A program made the position numbers and the translations under genes. Below the pieces are notes generated by a model. The model ran no database searches. It saw only the letters and a list, made by a program, of their open reading frames with translations, and was not told the DNA's origin. Positions 1 to 7,650 of a stretch of DNA of 64,000 nucleotides are shown here, one piece after another (position 1 is the stretch's first letter; each line of letters begins with the position of its first letter). Source of the DNA: Bradyrhizobium sp. 139 (GTDB lineage Bacteria > Pseudomonadota > Alphaproteobacteria > Rhizobiales > Xanthobacteraceae); NCBI RefSeq assembly GCF_023074175.1, contig NZ_JADPKS010000169.1:48359-112358 (forward strand), given 5' to 3'.

Positions 1-528
1 CCCTCCCATGGCCTTGGCGATGTCGGGGTAATGCTCAGTCATCCAGTTGCGGATGGTGCCGTGGGATCGATTGATGGGGAGTTCGGCAGCGATATCGCGA
101 TAGGACTTGTACTTGATCCCCGTTAGGCTCTTGGCTTTGATGTGCCGCTCCGTCGCGATGTAGTTCTTGAAGACGTTCAGATGATCCTGCCTGGACAAGG
201 GCACGCCGTGCTTGGCATTGGCTATCGATGCTGCCCATCGGGCATCATCCCTTGTCATCGGCTCAATTTCGGCATCGACGTAAGGTCTACCGAGCCGCTT
301 GAGAGCGGTGATCCGGTGCCAGCCGTCGATCAGCATCAACATGCCATCGACTTCGGCCACGCGAACGGGGTCAAGCTCCCGTTCTAAGCGATACGCCTCC
401 CTGTACTGCCCGATGGCCTGTTCGTTCAGCTTGCTGCGTACTTGGAAGGTTGGATCGAGGACCAGTCGATCGATTGAAATGCGCTCGCACCGCACCGCAT
501 TAGTCATGTTCTCTTTGGTGATCATCAT
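1..528 (-). CDS. ParB/Srx-like nuclease-domain protein (3' end outside window)
   Basis: This reading frame stays open for 176 codons to the window edge, so the C-terminus is missing. Residues about 15-85 look like a ParB/sulfiredoxin-type domain, with the core motif DGWHR at about 68-72. A helix-turn-helix-like stretch (SYRDIAAELPINRS region) lies at about 140-165. The start is an ATG with a GGAGG Shine-Dalgarno a few bases upstream, and it overlaps the stop of the preceding gene by ATGA, so the two are translationally coupled. ParB-like proteins of this kind are common on plasmids, ICEs and islands, where they act as DNA-binding or partition-like factors. Here no ParA is visible, so a chromosome-partition role is not supported. 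Confidence 0.7.
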   Translation of the reverse strand, partial: MMITKENMTNAVRCERISIDRLVLDPTFQVRSKLNEQAIGQYREAYRLERELDPVRVAEVDGMLMLIDGWHRITALKRLGRPYVDAEIEPMTRDDARWAASIANAKHGVPLSRQDHLNVFKNYIATERHIKAKSLTGIKYKSYRDIAAELPINRSHGTIRNWMTEHYPDIAKAMGG

Positions 529-1175
529 TCCACCTCCGAGAGCGCCTCGTAGTAGACCAGCCTTTCCTTGCGCTGCTCCTCCTCCTCACGCCGCTCAAGC
601 TGTGCCACCCTCACTCCAGCAGGGCCGAACAATTCCACCAGCAGGCCGCTCAGATACTCAACGGTCCTTGGCTCCAGTTCCTTTATGGCTCGCCGCTCAC
701 GACCATCGCTGGCCCCGCTCCAATGGGAGAAGCTGGTGCTGGAAAGGGTTCGCACCCGTCTAACAAGCTGGGTGCGGAAGCCGATCTCGTTCTTGAACAG
801 GCGAGGATCGTGATCCTGGAGCAGGTACATCGCGATGACGGTGACCGCGACCTCGCGGCCTGAGACCGTGTTCGCCAAGCGCACCAATTCCTTCGTTCCC
901 GCTCGGACATAGCGGTAGATCGTCTTGGGAAGCTCTGCTCGCCATTGGGCGGTCAGCATGTCCCAGCGCTGATCGCAGATCGACCAGAGCTTGGCATCAG
1001 GCTGCTTGGTAATCCTCGCCTGAACCTTGTCGATGAACGGTCTCAGGTCCGTCTTGCTGATGGTCCGCTGTTCTTCGTGACCGTGACGGCGCTTGCGGGA
1101 CCTGTGCTTCGAGCAGAGGAGTGAGTGACCGGCGCGAGCATTCGCGCAGCCGTTTACACGGCAGCGTGGCTTCAT
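525..1175 (-). CDS. Hypothetical protein with Cys-rich N-terminus, coupled to ParB-like gene
   Basis: The product has 216 residues and I do not recognise a family. The first 25 residues contain C5, C10, C21 and H24, a spacing compatible with a small zinc-binding knuckle, followed by a very basic stretch (about 26-35) that could touch nucleic acid. The rest looks helical, and the C-terminus is a strongly charged E/R-rich helix that may form a coiled coil. The gene overlaps the start of the downstream ParB-like gene by four bases, which suggests the two products work together. The segment is lower in G+C than the core genome further right, consistent with an accessory region. Function unknown. 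Confidence 0.6.
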   Translation of the reverse strand: MKPRCRVNGCANARAGHSLLCSKHRSRKRRHGHEEQRTISKTDLRPFIDKVQARITKQPDAKLWSICDQRWDMLTAQWRAELPKTIYRYVRAGTKELVRLANTVSGREVAVTVIAMYLLQDHDPRLFKNEIGFRTQLVRRVRTLSSTSFSHWSGASDGRERRAIKELEPRTVEYLSGLLVELFGPAGVRVAQLERREEEEQRKERLVYYEALSEVE

Positions 1176-1430
1176 AGTAAACCTGTATCAGCTTCCTGAT
1201 TTCTGCGGCCCTACCCCAACAGACAGACGCAAACTGCTGTGGTCAGGCCAATCGCGTTCCCTTGATAGCGGGAAAGCGCGGGGACTTTGCTTCGCCAGCC
1301 AATACCCACAAATGAAGGGGGTCGTCAAGAATAATCGTGTGTTCCCAATGGGTTATCCATGTGTGGATGGCATTTCCCGAACAAGTTGATAGGTTTACAG
1401 TGATCGGGAAAAGCGGCACCGGGTCAATCG

Positions 1431-1573
1431 ATGAAGGGCTATCAGGTACAGCTTGAGAAGCTGCGGAAGGATGCGGCGGAATGCGATCTGATCCGCGACT
1501 TCGCTGTCGATAGTGTGAGCGTGATCTATTTGACCGACTCGCCGGTCAGACGCTTCTCATAAAGACGGATTGA
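1431..1573 (+). pseudogene. Frameshifted small protein gene (LEKLRKDAAEC family)
   Basis: An ATG at 1431 opens a frame beginning MKGYQVQLEKLRKDAAEC and running to a stop at 1562. From 1514 a different frame reads CERDLFDRLAGQ and runs to TGA at 1571-1573. Joined, the two parts resemble a short rhizobial protein I know from memory, with an N-terminal QLEKLRxDAAEC segment followed by RELFxRLA. The break lies near 1508-1514. I therefore call a frameshifted remnant rather than an intact 43-residue gene. The family has no function I can name. It sits just upstream of the 1570-2820 gene. Confidence 0.45.
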
Positions 1574-2820
1574 CCGAATCGCATGTCGTGCTTCCAAGGA
1601 CCTTGCGGATGACCATGTCTCGGTGGATTGGTTTGGTGGAAGTGGTGGGTAGTGTGATCAGGCAATTGTGGAATGGAATGCTGTTTCTAGCCCTCGTCTT
1701 TCTGCCATGCGACATTGACGCTCAAGCGCAGTCTCGTCGTGCGGTTGATCAAAAGGCCAACGCTTCGGCCAAGAGTGCGCCTGCCACGATTACTTCGGCA
1801 GGACGAGGCGCGTCGGAAGTTGCCGAACGAATGCGGTTCGATGGAAGGCCACCTGATCCAAAGCTGATCTTTTTGGCCGGGAATGCGTGGACCATATACG
1901 CGAGCGGCCCCATCGACGCGGAAGCTGGCAAGCGCCTAGAAGCGTATCTGGCTGCGAACCGAGTTCCTATGCAATCCCACTTTTATTTCGACTCGCCGGG
2001 TGGCAGTCTTCTTGCCGGTATGGAGCTTGGGCGGGTAATTCGAAAGCATGAACTCAGAACGAACGTTGGCGCGGCGAGGGTAGACAATTTGACTGGGCAC
2101 AGCGCGGGTCCAGGAGGATGCTTTAGTTCTTGCGCACTGGCGTTTCTGGGAGGAAAATTCCGCTTCTTGAACAAGGACGCACGATACGGCGTCCATCGCT
2201 TTTCATTCAAAACCCCTGTTGCCAGCGCGGTGGATGTCGCCCAAGTAGCGTCCGCTGCAATCGTCCAATATCTGCGAGATATGGACGTTGATACCGGGTT
2301 GTTCACCCTCGCGAGTTCAGTCGGCGAATCCGAGATTTTCGAGCCAACTCAATCCCAGTTGACTACGCTCAATGTGGTCAACAATGGCTTCACGCGCCCA
2401 GTATGGACCATTGAAAGCGCTCCAAACGGAGAAGGAATCTACCTCAAGGGAGAACGAGACACCGTATTTGGTATGAACAAGTTCATGTTGCTGTGTGACT
2501 CAAAGATCATTCTTCTCTACGCAATTTTTGATCCTCAACAGCGCGAGGCCGAAGTCCTTACGTTCCCGGTCGATTATCTGGTTGTAGACGGGAGGCAAGA
2601 ACGGATCGATCAAGCCAGAATCTTCCGCAAAGAAGTGCGAGGATGGATCAATGCCTCCTACAAGCTAACGACGGCACAAGTCACAGCGATCTCCCGTGCG
2701 CACACTGTCGGGGTTGCAATGATGCCAAGAGAAGATTCTCCAGCTTTTTTGGGCTTCGATTCGATGCCGGTTGACGCTGGGACAGCAAAAATTCGAGGCT
2801 TCATCCAAGCCTGCAAATAG
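1570..2820 (+). CDS. Periplasmic ClpP/crotonase-fold protein (COG3904-like)
   Basis: The longest frame (416 residues) starts at a TTG. ATG codons at 1609 and 1678 are alternatives, and a start at 1678 would place a short hydrophobic signal peptide (MLFLALVFLPC) directly at the N-terminus, so the true start is uncertain. Numbered from the TTG, a GPID motif lies at about 113-116, DSPGGSL at about 141-147 and CFSSCALAFLGG at about 184-195, followed by YGVHRF. This order is typical of secreted ClpP-like proteins of the COG3904 type, where the serine of the SxCA segment (about 187) is the probable nucleophile. Substrate and partner are unknown. It belongs to the lower-G+C accessory segment. Confidence 0.65.
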   Translation: MTESHVVLPRTLRMTMSRWIGLVEVVGSVIRQLWNGMLFLALVFLPCDIDAQAQSRRAVDQKANASAKSAPATITSAGRGASEVAERMRFDGRPPDPKLIFLAGNAWTIYASGPIDAEAGKRLEAYLAANRVPMQSHFYFDSPGGSLLAGMELGRVIRKHELRTNVGAARVDNLTGHSAGPGGCFSSCALAFLGGKFRFLNKDARYGVHRFSFKTPVASAVDVAQVASAAIVQYLRDMDVDTGLFTLASSVGESEIFEPTQSQLTTLNVVNNGFTRPVWTIESAPNGEGIYLKGERDTVFGMNKFMLLCDSKIILLYAIFDPQQREAEVLTFPVDYLVVDGRQERIDQARIFRKEVRGWINASYKLTTAQVTAISRAHTVGVAMMPREDSPAFLGFDSMPVDAGTAKIRGFIQACK

Positions 2821-2915
2821 GTGGTGAAAGTCTCGGTTAGGGTTGCTGCGGGATTGTAAGCGAGGATGCTGGCCCACATTTCGCGCCTTAGTAGATTACA
2901 AACGTGGCAGAAGCT

Positions 2916-3280
2916 ATGAAATGGATGCTGGTGGTATTGGTAGGCGGTGTCTCGCCCGTCAACACCGATCTGGTGTTTGATAGTTCAGCGACTGTCTCGC
3001 CGCTGAGGAGCAGATGCGGCAGCACTACGCTGATGCGTTCGATGCGTGGGACCGCGTGGCTGCGGCAAGGATCGACCGGCGCAGGGACTATAAGAAAGCC
3101 CGCGATGTCGAAGCCAAACGGCTCTTGAGCAATGTCGAGACGTGCGTCCCGCATGGTGGCGGCGATCAGCAGCGTGTCACTGCACCGCAGTAGCAAGCTC
3201 CCACTACATCGCCGCGGCAGCCTGCTACGTCAGTTCCGCAGCCTGAACCAGCACCGCAGCCGACGTCGCCGCGAACATAG
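2916..3280 (+). pseudogene. Small secreted-protein gene broken by a frameshift and an amber codon
   Basis: An ATG at 2916 starts MKWMLVVLVGG...VNTDLVFD in one frame. From about 2999 the continuation AAEEQMRQHYADAFDAWDR... through CVPHGGGDQQ is in another frame and reaches TAG at 3191-3193. The same frame then continues with a proline-rich tail to TAG at 3278-3280, so the first TAG may be a mutated CAG. The assembled product matches, from memory, a family of roughly 90-residue rhizobial proteins with an N-terminal hydrophobic segment. Neither half makes sense alone, which supports a decayed gene. The frameshift lies between 2984 and 2999. Confidence 0.6.
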
Positions 3281-3396
3281 TGGCAGCGACTTACAGGTGA
3301 GACGGCAGGTTCGCCGCTCTAGCTTCTGATGTCTGTGGCTGTTGCAAAGTGCTTGTCGGAAAAGTAAGAGCCGAAACCTTGGTTGATGGAGACCGC

Positions 3397-3837
3397 ATGC
3401 CTCGAACTATATCTTCACTATTTGTCGTACTCGCACTCTCAGCCGTAATCACGACACCATTTCCCGCTTCCGCAGCAAGTATGATGGATGCGTTTGCAAG
3501 TCTTCTCAGCCAAGAGAAAACGCCGGTTGATCGGTTGTTTTTTGCTCTAGGTTTGGACCATGTGCACTGTTTCGCGGCTTGGGAATATGCCAGAGCGGCA
3601 GGAAATCCCGCGTTCGCGGTCGATAAATGTACATCGGACATCGGTAATACGGGCATTTCGGAGTTCAAGCCGAACCTGCGCAACTCGGAAACTGAAACTA
3701 CGCTCAAGGAACTGGTCGTCTATTGGCGGGCCGAGTTGGCAAGCATGGGCTTAAAGGACTATTCCGAAGAGGTAGCAGTATTACGCCGCATCAAGAGCAT
3801 GACAGAGCGTATTCGTGTCCAAAACGAATGGCGGTAG
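3397..3837 (+). CDS. Hypothetical exported protein
   Basis: The product has 146 residues. I chose the ATG at 3397 over an upstream alternative at 3349 because it has a GGAGA Shine-Dalgarno and puts a clear Sec signal peptide (about residues 1-27, ending ASAAS) at the N-terminus. The mature part has two cysteines (in the VHCF and DKCTS segments) that could form a disulfide, and a helical C-terminal half. I do not recognise a family. It sits between the broken small gene and the convergent recombinase, in the accessory segment. Confidence 0.55.
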   Translation: MPRTISSLFVVLALSAVITTPFPASAASMMDAFASLLSQEKTPVDRLFFALGLDHVHCFAAWEYARAAGNPAFAVDKCTSDIGNTGISEFKPNLRNSETETTLKELVVYWRAELASMGLKDYSEEVAVLRRIKSMTERIRVQNEWR

Positions 3838-3876
3838 GTGCGGAATGAGGCTGTTGAGGGCTTCATCGTAGAAATA

Positions 3877-4431
3877 CTAATTGGCGGCATAGGCGTTGAG
3901 CGCCTTGTAGATCGCGCCGCGAGAACATCTCAGCTGCTTGGCGATAGCGGTCGCACCAAGTCCCTGCGAGTGCAGTGTCCTGATCTGGGTGTGATCGAGG
4001 CTTATGGGGCGACCTTTGTAAATACCCTTGGCCTTGGCCTTGGCGATGCCAGCGGCCTGCCGCTCTTTGATGAAGCCCAACTCCATCTCAGCGACCATGC
4101 CAAGCACGGTGACCACCATGCGCCCAAGCGGCCCTGCGGTGCTGACCTCTGGCTCAAGAATGCGGAGCGATGCTCCCTTCTGATCCAATTCGTGGACGAG
4201 GTTCAGGGCGTCGCGAGTTGATCTGCCAAGGCGGTCGAGTTTCACGACCACAAGCGTGTCGCCCGGTCTGATGAAGTCAAGGATGGTCTCCAACTCGGTT
4301 CGGCCCTCGCGGCTCCTGCCAGACGCCTTCTCCTGCCTTACGATGTCACAGCCAGCGGCCTTCAAGCGCTCAAGCTGCGTGTCGGTCTTCTGGTCTGTGG
4401 TGGAGACACGGGCGTAACCGATGAGAGACAT
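3877..4431 (-). CDS. Serine recombinase (resolvase/invertase family)
   Basis: The 184-residue product starts at the ATG at 4431, which gives MSLIGYARVST; the frame extends to 4476 but the extension has no homology. R8 and the catalytic S10 are in the YARVST motif, and the LDRLGRSTRD segment carries the further active-site arginines. The C-terminal 45 residues are a Hin-type helix-turn-helix (LGATAIAKQLRCSRGAIYKAL). Length and order match small Tn3-resolvase/DNA-invertase enzymes that cut through a 5'-phosphoserine. No transposase or obvious res/invertible site is adjacent, so it is either a resident recombinase of the accessory segment or a left-over of a mobile element. Confidence 0.88.
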   Translation of the reverse strand: MSLIGYARVSTTDQKTDTQLERLKAAGCDIVRQEKASGRSREGRTELETILDFIRPGDTLVVVKLDRLGRSTRDALNLVHELDQKGASLRILEPEVSTAGPLGRMVVTVLGMVAEMELGFIKERQAAGIAKAKAKGIYKGRPISLDHTQIRTLHSQGLGATAIAKQLRCSRGAIYKALNAYAAN

Positions 4432-4470
4432 TGGGCAATCCTGTTCACGATGGGTACACCCGCAGTGAGC

Positions 4471-4486
4471 GTTCATGATGATGAAC
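4471..4486. promoter_or_regulatory. 16-bp dyad between recombinase and ATPase genes
   Basis: GTTCAT and ATGAAC are separated by GATG in the divergent intergenic region, and the heptamer GCGTTCA occurs twice (4470-4476, 4491-4497). It could be an operator or a recombinase-binding half-site pair. This is symmetry only, with no functional evidence. Confidence 0.3.
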
Positions 4487-4493
4487 CAAAGCG

Positions 4494-4521
4494 TTCACTG
4501 TGGGTTGGCTAAAGATATAAT
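4494..4521 (+). promoter_or_regulatory. Possible sigma-70-type promoter for the ATPase gene
   Basis: A perfect TATAAT hexamer at 4516-4521 is preceded, after 16 bp, by TTCACT at 4494-4499 (four of six consensus bases). It faces the ATPase gene and would give a leader of roughly 120-130 nt. Such an AT-rich box stands out in this G+C-rich DNA, but the -35 match is modest. Confidence 0.35.
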
Positions 4522-4651
4522 GAACATATTCCCCATTGGGTCAAGAGGCAAAATCAACATATCGAGGACTGGTTGCTGTGGATACGCGGTGCAATCCCCC
4601 GCGAGCGACCTCGTTTCGATGTACCTTCCGGGCCTTGAATAATAAGGGAGT

Positions 4652-5941
4652 TTGCCAGCGGTGGTGAAAGCTGTCGAAGTTTTTACGCCTACTGACGTAC
4701 CCACGATCACATACGTGGAACGTTCCGCAAAGGACTACGAACGAGAACTGAGAACAGCACTCTCGATTCCGAAAATGATTGTCTCGATTTCCGGCCCATC
4801 GAAATCCGGAAAAACAGTGCTGGTGCGCAAGGTTGTAGCGCCCGACCACCTGATCCACATCTACGGGGCAACTATCAAGCGCCCGCAGGATTTATGGGAG
4901 AACGCAATTGCCTGGATGGGTGGTCCGATACAACGGAGCCAAACCAAAGCCTCGAAGACGGCAGTTGACTTGTCCGCGACGGGAGGAGGAAAGATTGGAA
5001 TCCCCTTCGTAGCCGAAGGCAAGGCCGACGTGAAAGCCGGTGTGGTGCGTGACTGGAGTGGAAGCTCCACCGAGACTTACGCTCCAGTTGGTATGGAAGA
5101 CATTGCAAAAGAGATTGGTGGCAGCGAGTACATTCTGTTTATCGACGATTTTCACTACATCGAAAAAGATGTCCGTGAGGAAATTGGAAAGCAGATTAAG
5201 GCTGCTGCTGAGCGCGGAGTGCGAATATGTACCGCGTCAGTACCACACCGCGCCGACGATGTTGTGAGGAGCAATACGGAGCTTCGGGGCCGGGTGACGG
5301 CAATTGACATGACGTATTGGTCAGCAGGGGAACTTGAGCTAATTGCCTACCGGGGCTTTCGAGAACTCAACGTCGATCTAGCTCCCGATGTCCTCACCGC
5401 CCTAGCGCAGGAAGCGTTCGGCTCTCCGCAACTCATGCAAGCGATCTGCCTCAATTTTTGCTTCGATACTGAGATTCTTGAAACGCTTGGAAGCCATCAA
5501 CGCATTCAGATTGATGGATCGACTCTCCGACAGATTTTTGAGAGAACTTCTACTACAACTGATTTCTCGACAATGCTCTCCACCCTCCACGCTGGTCCTA
5601 AGCTCCGCGGCACTGAACGAAAAATCTTCGGTTTCGGGGACGGGTCGCAGGGCGATGTTTACCGATGTGTTCTTCTAGCCATGAAAGCTGACCCATCTCG
5701 CCTGTCATTCCGTTACGAAGAAATGCTCAGACGGTCACGGGAGGTCTGTAAAGATGAGAGTCCCGTAGGCTCAAGCGTTTCGGAATCCCTGTCGCAAATG
5801 GCCAAGCTAGCCAAGACCATTCAAACCGCTCCAGTGATTGAATGGGACGAGGATGTTCTCGATATCGTGGAACCGTACTTCCTATTCTTCCTACGTTGGG
5901 CGTCGAGCCTGACGCTTCTCGCGAAGGACATGGGCGTCTGA
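4652..5941 (+). CDS. Orphan P-loop ATPase (AAA/STAND-like), unknown function
   Basis: The frame encodes 429 residues from a TTG at 4652. GTG codons at 4661 and 4664 are better spaced from the GGGAG at 4646-4650 and may be the real start. A Walker A motif GPSKSGKT lies at about 48-55 and a Walker B motif ILFIDDFHYI at about 161-170, with a sensor-1-like RICTASVP at about 191-198. This is the layout of AAA-16/STAND-type NTPases. The C-terminal 200 residues are helical and match no domain I can name. No nuclease, methylase or transmembrane partner is adjacent. Base composition is clearly lower in G+C than the core genes. Single-gene ATPases on tRNA-linked islands are sometimes phage-defence genes, but nothing here proves that. 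Confidence 0.65.
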   Translation: MPAVVKAVEVFTPTDVPTITYVERSAKDYERELRTALSIPKMIVSISGPSKSGKTVLVRKVVAPDHLIHIYGATIKRPQDLWENAIAWMGGPIQRSQTKASKTAVDLSATGGGKIGIPFVAEGKADVKAGVVRDWSGSSTETYAPVGMEDIAKEIGGSEYILFIDDFHYIEKDVREEIGKQIKAAAERGVRICTASVPHRADDVVRSNTELRGRVTAIDMTYWSAGELELIAYRGFRELNVDLAPDVLTALAQEAFGSPQLMQAICLNFCFDTEILETLGSHQRIQIDGSTLRQIFERTSTTTDFSTMLSTLHAGPKLRGTERKIFGFGDGSQGDVYRCVLLAMKADPSRLSFRYEEMLRRSREVCKDESPVGSSVSESLSQMAKLAKTIQTAPVIEWDEDVLDIVEPYFLFFLRWASSLTLLAKDMGV

Positions 5942-5990
5942 ATGACCCCTCCCAAGGGGGGACAACAGGCCTCGAAACCAGCCGCTGCAA

Positions 5991-6015
5991 TCTCGCATTT
6001 TTGCGGAGTTTTTTT
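5991..6015 (+). terminator. Rho-independent terminator after the ATPase gene
   Basis: CTCGCA pairs with TGCGGAG (one bulged G) across a T-rich loop and is followed by seven T residues at 6009-6015. It lies 50 bp after the ATPase stop in the sense direction. The stem is short, but the T tract is unusual for this genome. Confidence 0.55.
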
Positions 6016-6169
6016 GAGCCATCTCCGCCGCTGTTGAGAAGCATTCCTTGCTTGCGTTGCTACGTTCTGCTGCTACGTTGCGCGTGATAGTGGACGATTG
6101 TGAACGCGAAAGCATTGGACCAAGCGAGGTGGAAGGAAGCGGGAAACGAGGCTATGTCCTCTCCCTCAC

Positions 6170-6244
6170 GCTCCCTTCGTCTAGCGGTTAGGACGCGGCC
6201 CTCTCAAGGCTGAAACAGGGGTTCGATTCCCCTAGGGAGCGCCA
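6170..6244 (+). tRNA. tRNA-Glu (anticodon CTC), CCA encoded
   Basis: The acceptor stem pairs GCTCCCT with AGGGAGC and is followed by G-CCA. The T arm reads CAGGGGTTCGATTCCCCT and the anticodon loop is CCCTCTCAAGG with anticodon CTC. The sequence follows the classic bacterial tRNA-Glu pattern (TTCGTCTAG D-arm start). The 75-nt gene separates the lower-G+C segment on its left from the region on its right. Its 3' end recurs as a 13-bp direct repeat at 7612-7624. Confidence 0.95.
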
Positions 6245-6246
6245 TT
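6234..6246. repeat. tRNA-end direct repeat, copy 1 (att-like)
   Basis: AGGGAGCGCCATT covers the 3' acceptor strand of tRNA-Glu plus two flanking bases and recurs exactly at 7612-7624. Integrative elements commonly duplicate a tRNA 3' end. No integrase lies between the copies, so at most this is a remnant. Confidence 0.35.
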
Positions 6247-6351
6247 TCATACGAGACTGGGTACTCCAAACCCCCGGCTGTTTTTCCACCTGAAGCCGCA
6301 ACGAGCGTGCGCATGAGCGGGCTTTTCGCATGGCTAGGCGCAGGCGCTCTC

Positions 6352-7380
6352 TTACGCAGTCGTGCCGGCGATCGAGCGGCGGATCTCCCGCTGCACTTCC
6401 GCGCTCGATAGAAACAGATCGTGATTGATGATGCTCCAGCCTTCCTGCGAAGCATCGACCACGCGCACGCCGAGCCGCTGGATGACTGCCTTCTCGGCGG
6501 CGCCGACCCTGGTCATTCCACCTGCGATTTGTCCCGATAGAGCCAGAGCGCGATCGTTCGTCGCGGCGATCACGGTGATCTTGCCGGCAAGCGGACCGAT
6601 GCGGTGGATCGCCGACGCGAACACGTCCATGTCGATGTCGGGCGCGGCAAACACGACCGTGCCGATCTTGCTCGTAACAGTGTCGCCGTATCGCGCATAG
6701 AGCTGACGCAGGCTTTCGAGCGTCAGCATGGTTCCCATGCTGTGCGCAACGATGTGCACGCGGCCGGCGCCTGAAGCGGACACGAGGGAAGAGAGCACGC
6801 GTTCGAAATCGTCGCGAGACCACATCGCGCTGTCGCGGTCATAGGCATAGTCGAACAGTCCTGCCTTGGAGGGCCAGGAGAACATCATGGTCCGCCCGCG
6901 GAACTTGATCCCATCGGAGAGATGTGCGGCATCGAGCGCGGCGGTTTCGAATGTCTGCTTGAAGCCGTGCACATAGATCAGCACGTCTCCTCCTCCGCCG
7001 GTCTGCGCGAGAAGGTCGCCAATTTCGGCCTGCACCGGTTCGACCTGATCGAGCCGCCAATCGCCCAGTCCGACCGAGGCGAGAGAGAGACGGCTCTCGT
7101 CCGGCGCCACCAGCTTTGCCCGCGCGACTGTCATTGTGGTCGCGCGTTCCGACCCGAACCAAGGCTTCGTGCGACCACCCTTCACGGGCTTGCGTGTGGT
7201 GGTGACGAGCAATGTGGGGTCAACGGAGAGCGACGATGCGTCGTAGCGCGCGCCGGTCGCGCCCAAGCCTGCGCATCCGCTGAGCGCGAGAGCGCTGCCT
7301 GCCGACACAAGCCCGCCCAGGAGCGCGCGGCGCGAAAGAGAATGATCAGAGTCGCGTTGCGGTAAATGTCGAACGATCAC
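6352..7380 (-). CDS. Alpha/beta hydrolase lipoprotein (DUF900-like)
   Basis: The 342-residue product starts at a GTG with an AAGG four bases upstream. The N-terminus combines a twin-arginine stretch SRRALLGG (about 16-23) with a lipobox LSGC whose cysteine is residue 36, suggesting a Tat-exported, lipid-anchored protein. The catalytic fold shows an oxyanion segment VHGF, the nucleophile motif AHSMGT, an acid in the AAPDIDMD segment and a histidine in the NHDLF segment near the C-terminus. This order is that of DUF900-type alpha/beta hydrolases. The substrate is unknown; esterase activity is the general expectation. The gene lies alone between the two copies of the tRNA-end repeat. Confidence 0.8.
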   Translation of the reverse strand: MIVRHLPQRDSDHSLSRRALLGGLVSAGSALALSGCAGLGATGARYDASSLSVDPTLLVTTTRKPVKGGRTKPWFGSERATTMTVARAKLVAPDESRLSLASVGLGDWRLDQVEPVQAEIGDLLAQTGGGGDVLIYVHGFKQTFETAALDAAHLSDGIKFRGRTMMFSWPSKAGLFDYAYDRDSAMWSRDDFERVLSSLVSASGAGRVHIVAHSMGTMLTLESLRQLYARYGDTVTSKIGTVVFAAPDIDMDVFASAIHRIGPLAGKITVIAATNDRALALSGQIAGGMTRVGAAEKAVIQRLGVRVVDASQEGWSIINHDLFLSSAEVQREIRRSIAGTTA

Positions 7381-7611
7381 ACGGAACCTTTGGGAACTTT
7401 GCCCACCGTAGCGCCACCCCGCCTAACTCCCTGAATGACAATGGGGGCGAGAAGACGGCGGAGTGGCTTCGCGGTCGGTTGCATGGTCTCTTACCGTTCC
7501 GTTGGATCTTCTTCATCAGCGGTGCGAGCACTCTCGGCCCGTTTCGAGGTCGAAGCGCGGCGTCTGGATGTGCGTCCGCTGGTGACGGGATGGGACTCAC
7601 TGAGGTCTGGC

Positions 7612-7624
7612 AGGGAGCGCCATT
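7612..7624. repeat. tRNA-end direct repeat, copy 2 (att-like)
   Basis: An exact 13-bp copy of the tRNA-Glu 3' end (AGGGAGCGCCATT) lies in the otherwise empty 7381-7650 gap, in the same orientation as the tRNA. The rest of that gap shows no gene I can support. Confidence 0.35.
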
Positions 7625-7650
7625 CCAGCCCGAGTGTGTTGACGGGCTGA

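Noticed and set aside
1345..1362. ATCCA-TGTG-TGGAT dyad upstream of the first small gene
   Set aside because: Five-base arms are too short to support a call in 64 kb.
5945..5958. CCCCT-CCCA-AGGGG hairpin after the ATPase gene
   Set aside because: Short stem with no T tract; the structure at 5991-6015 is a better terminator.
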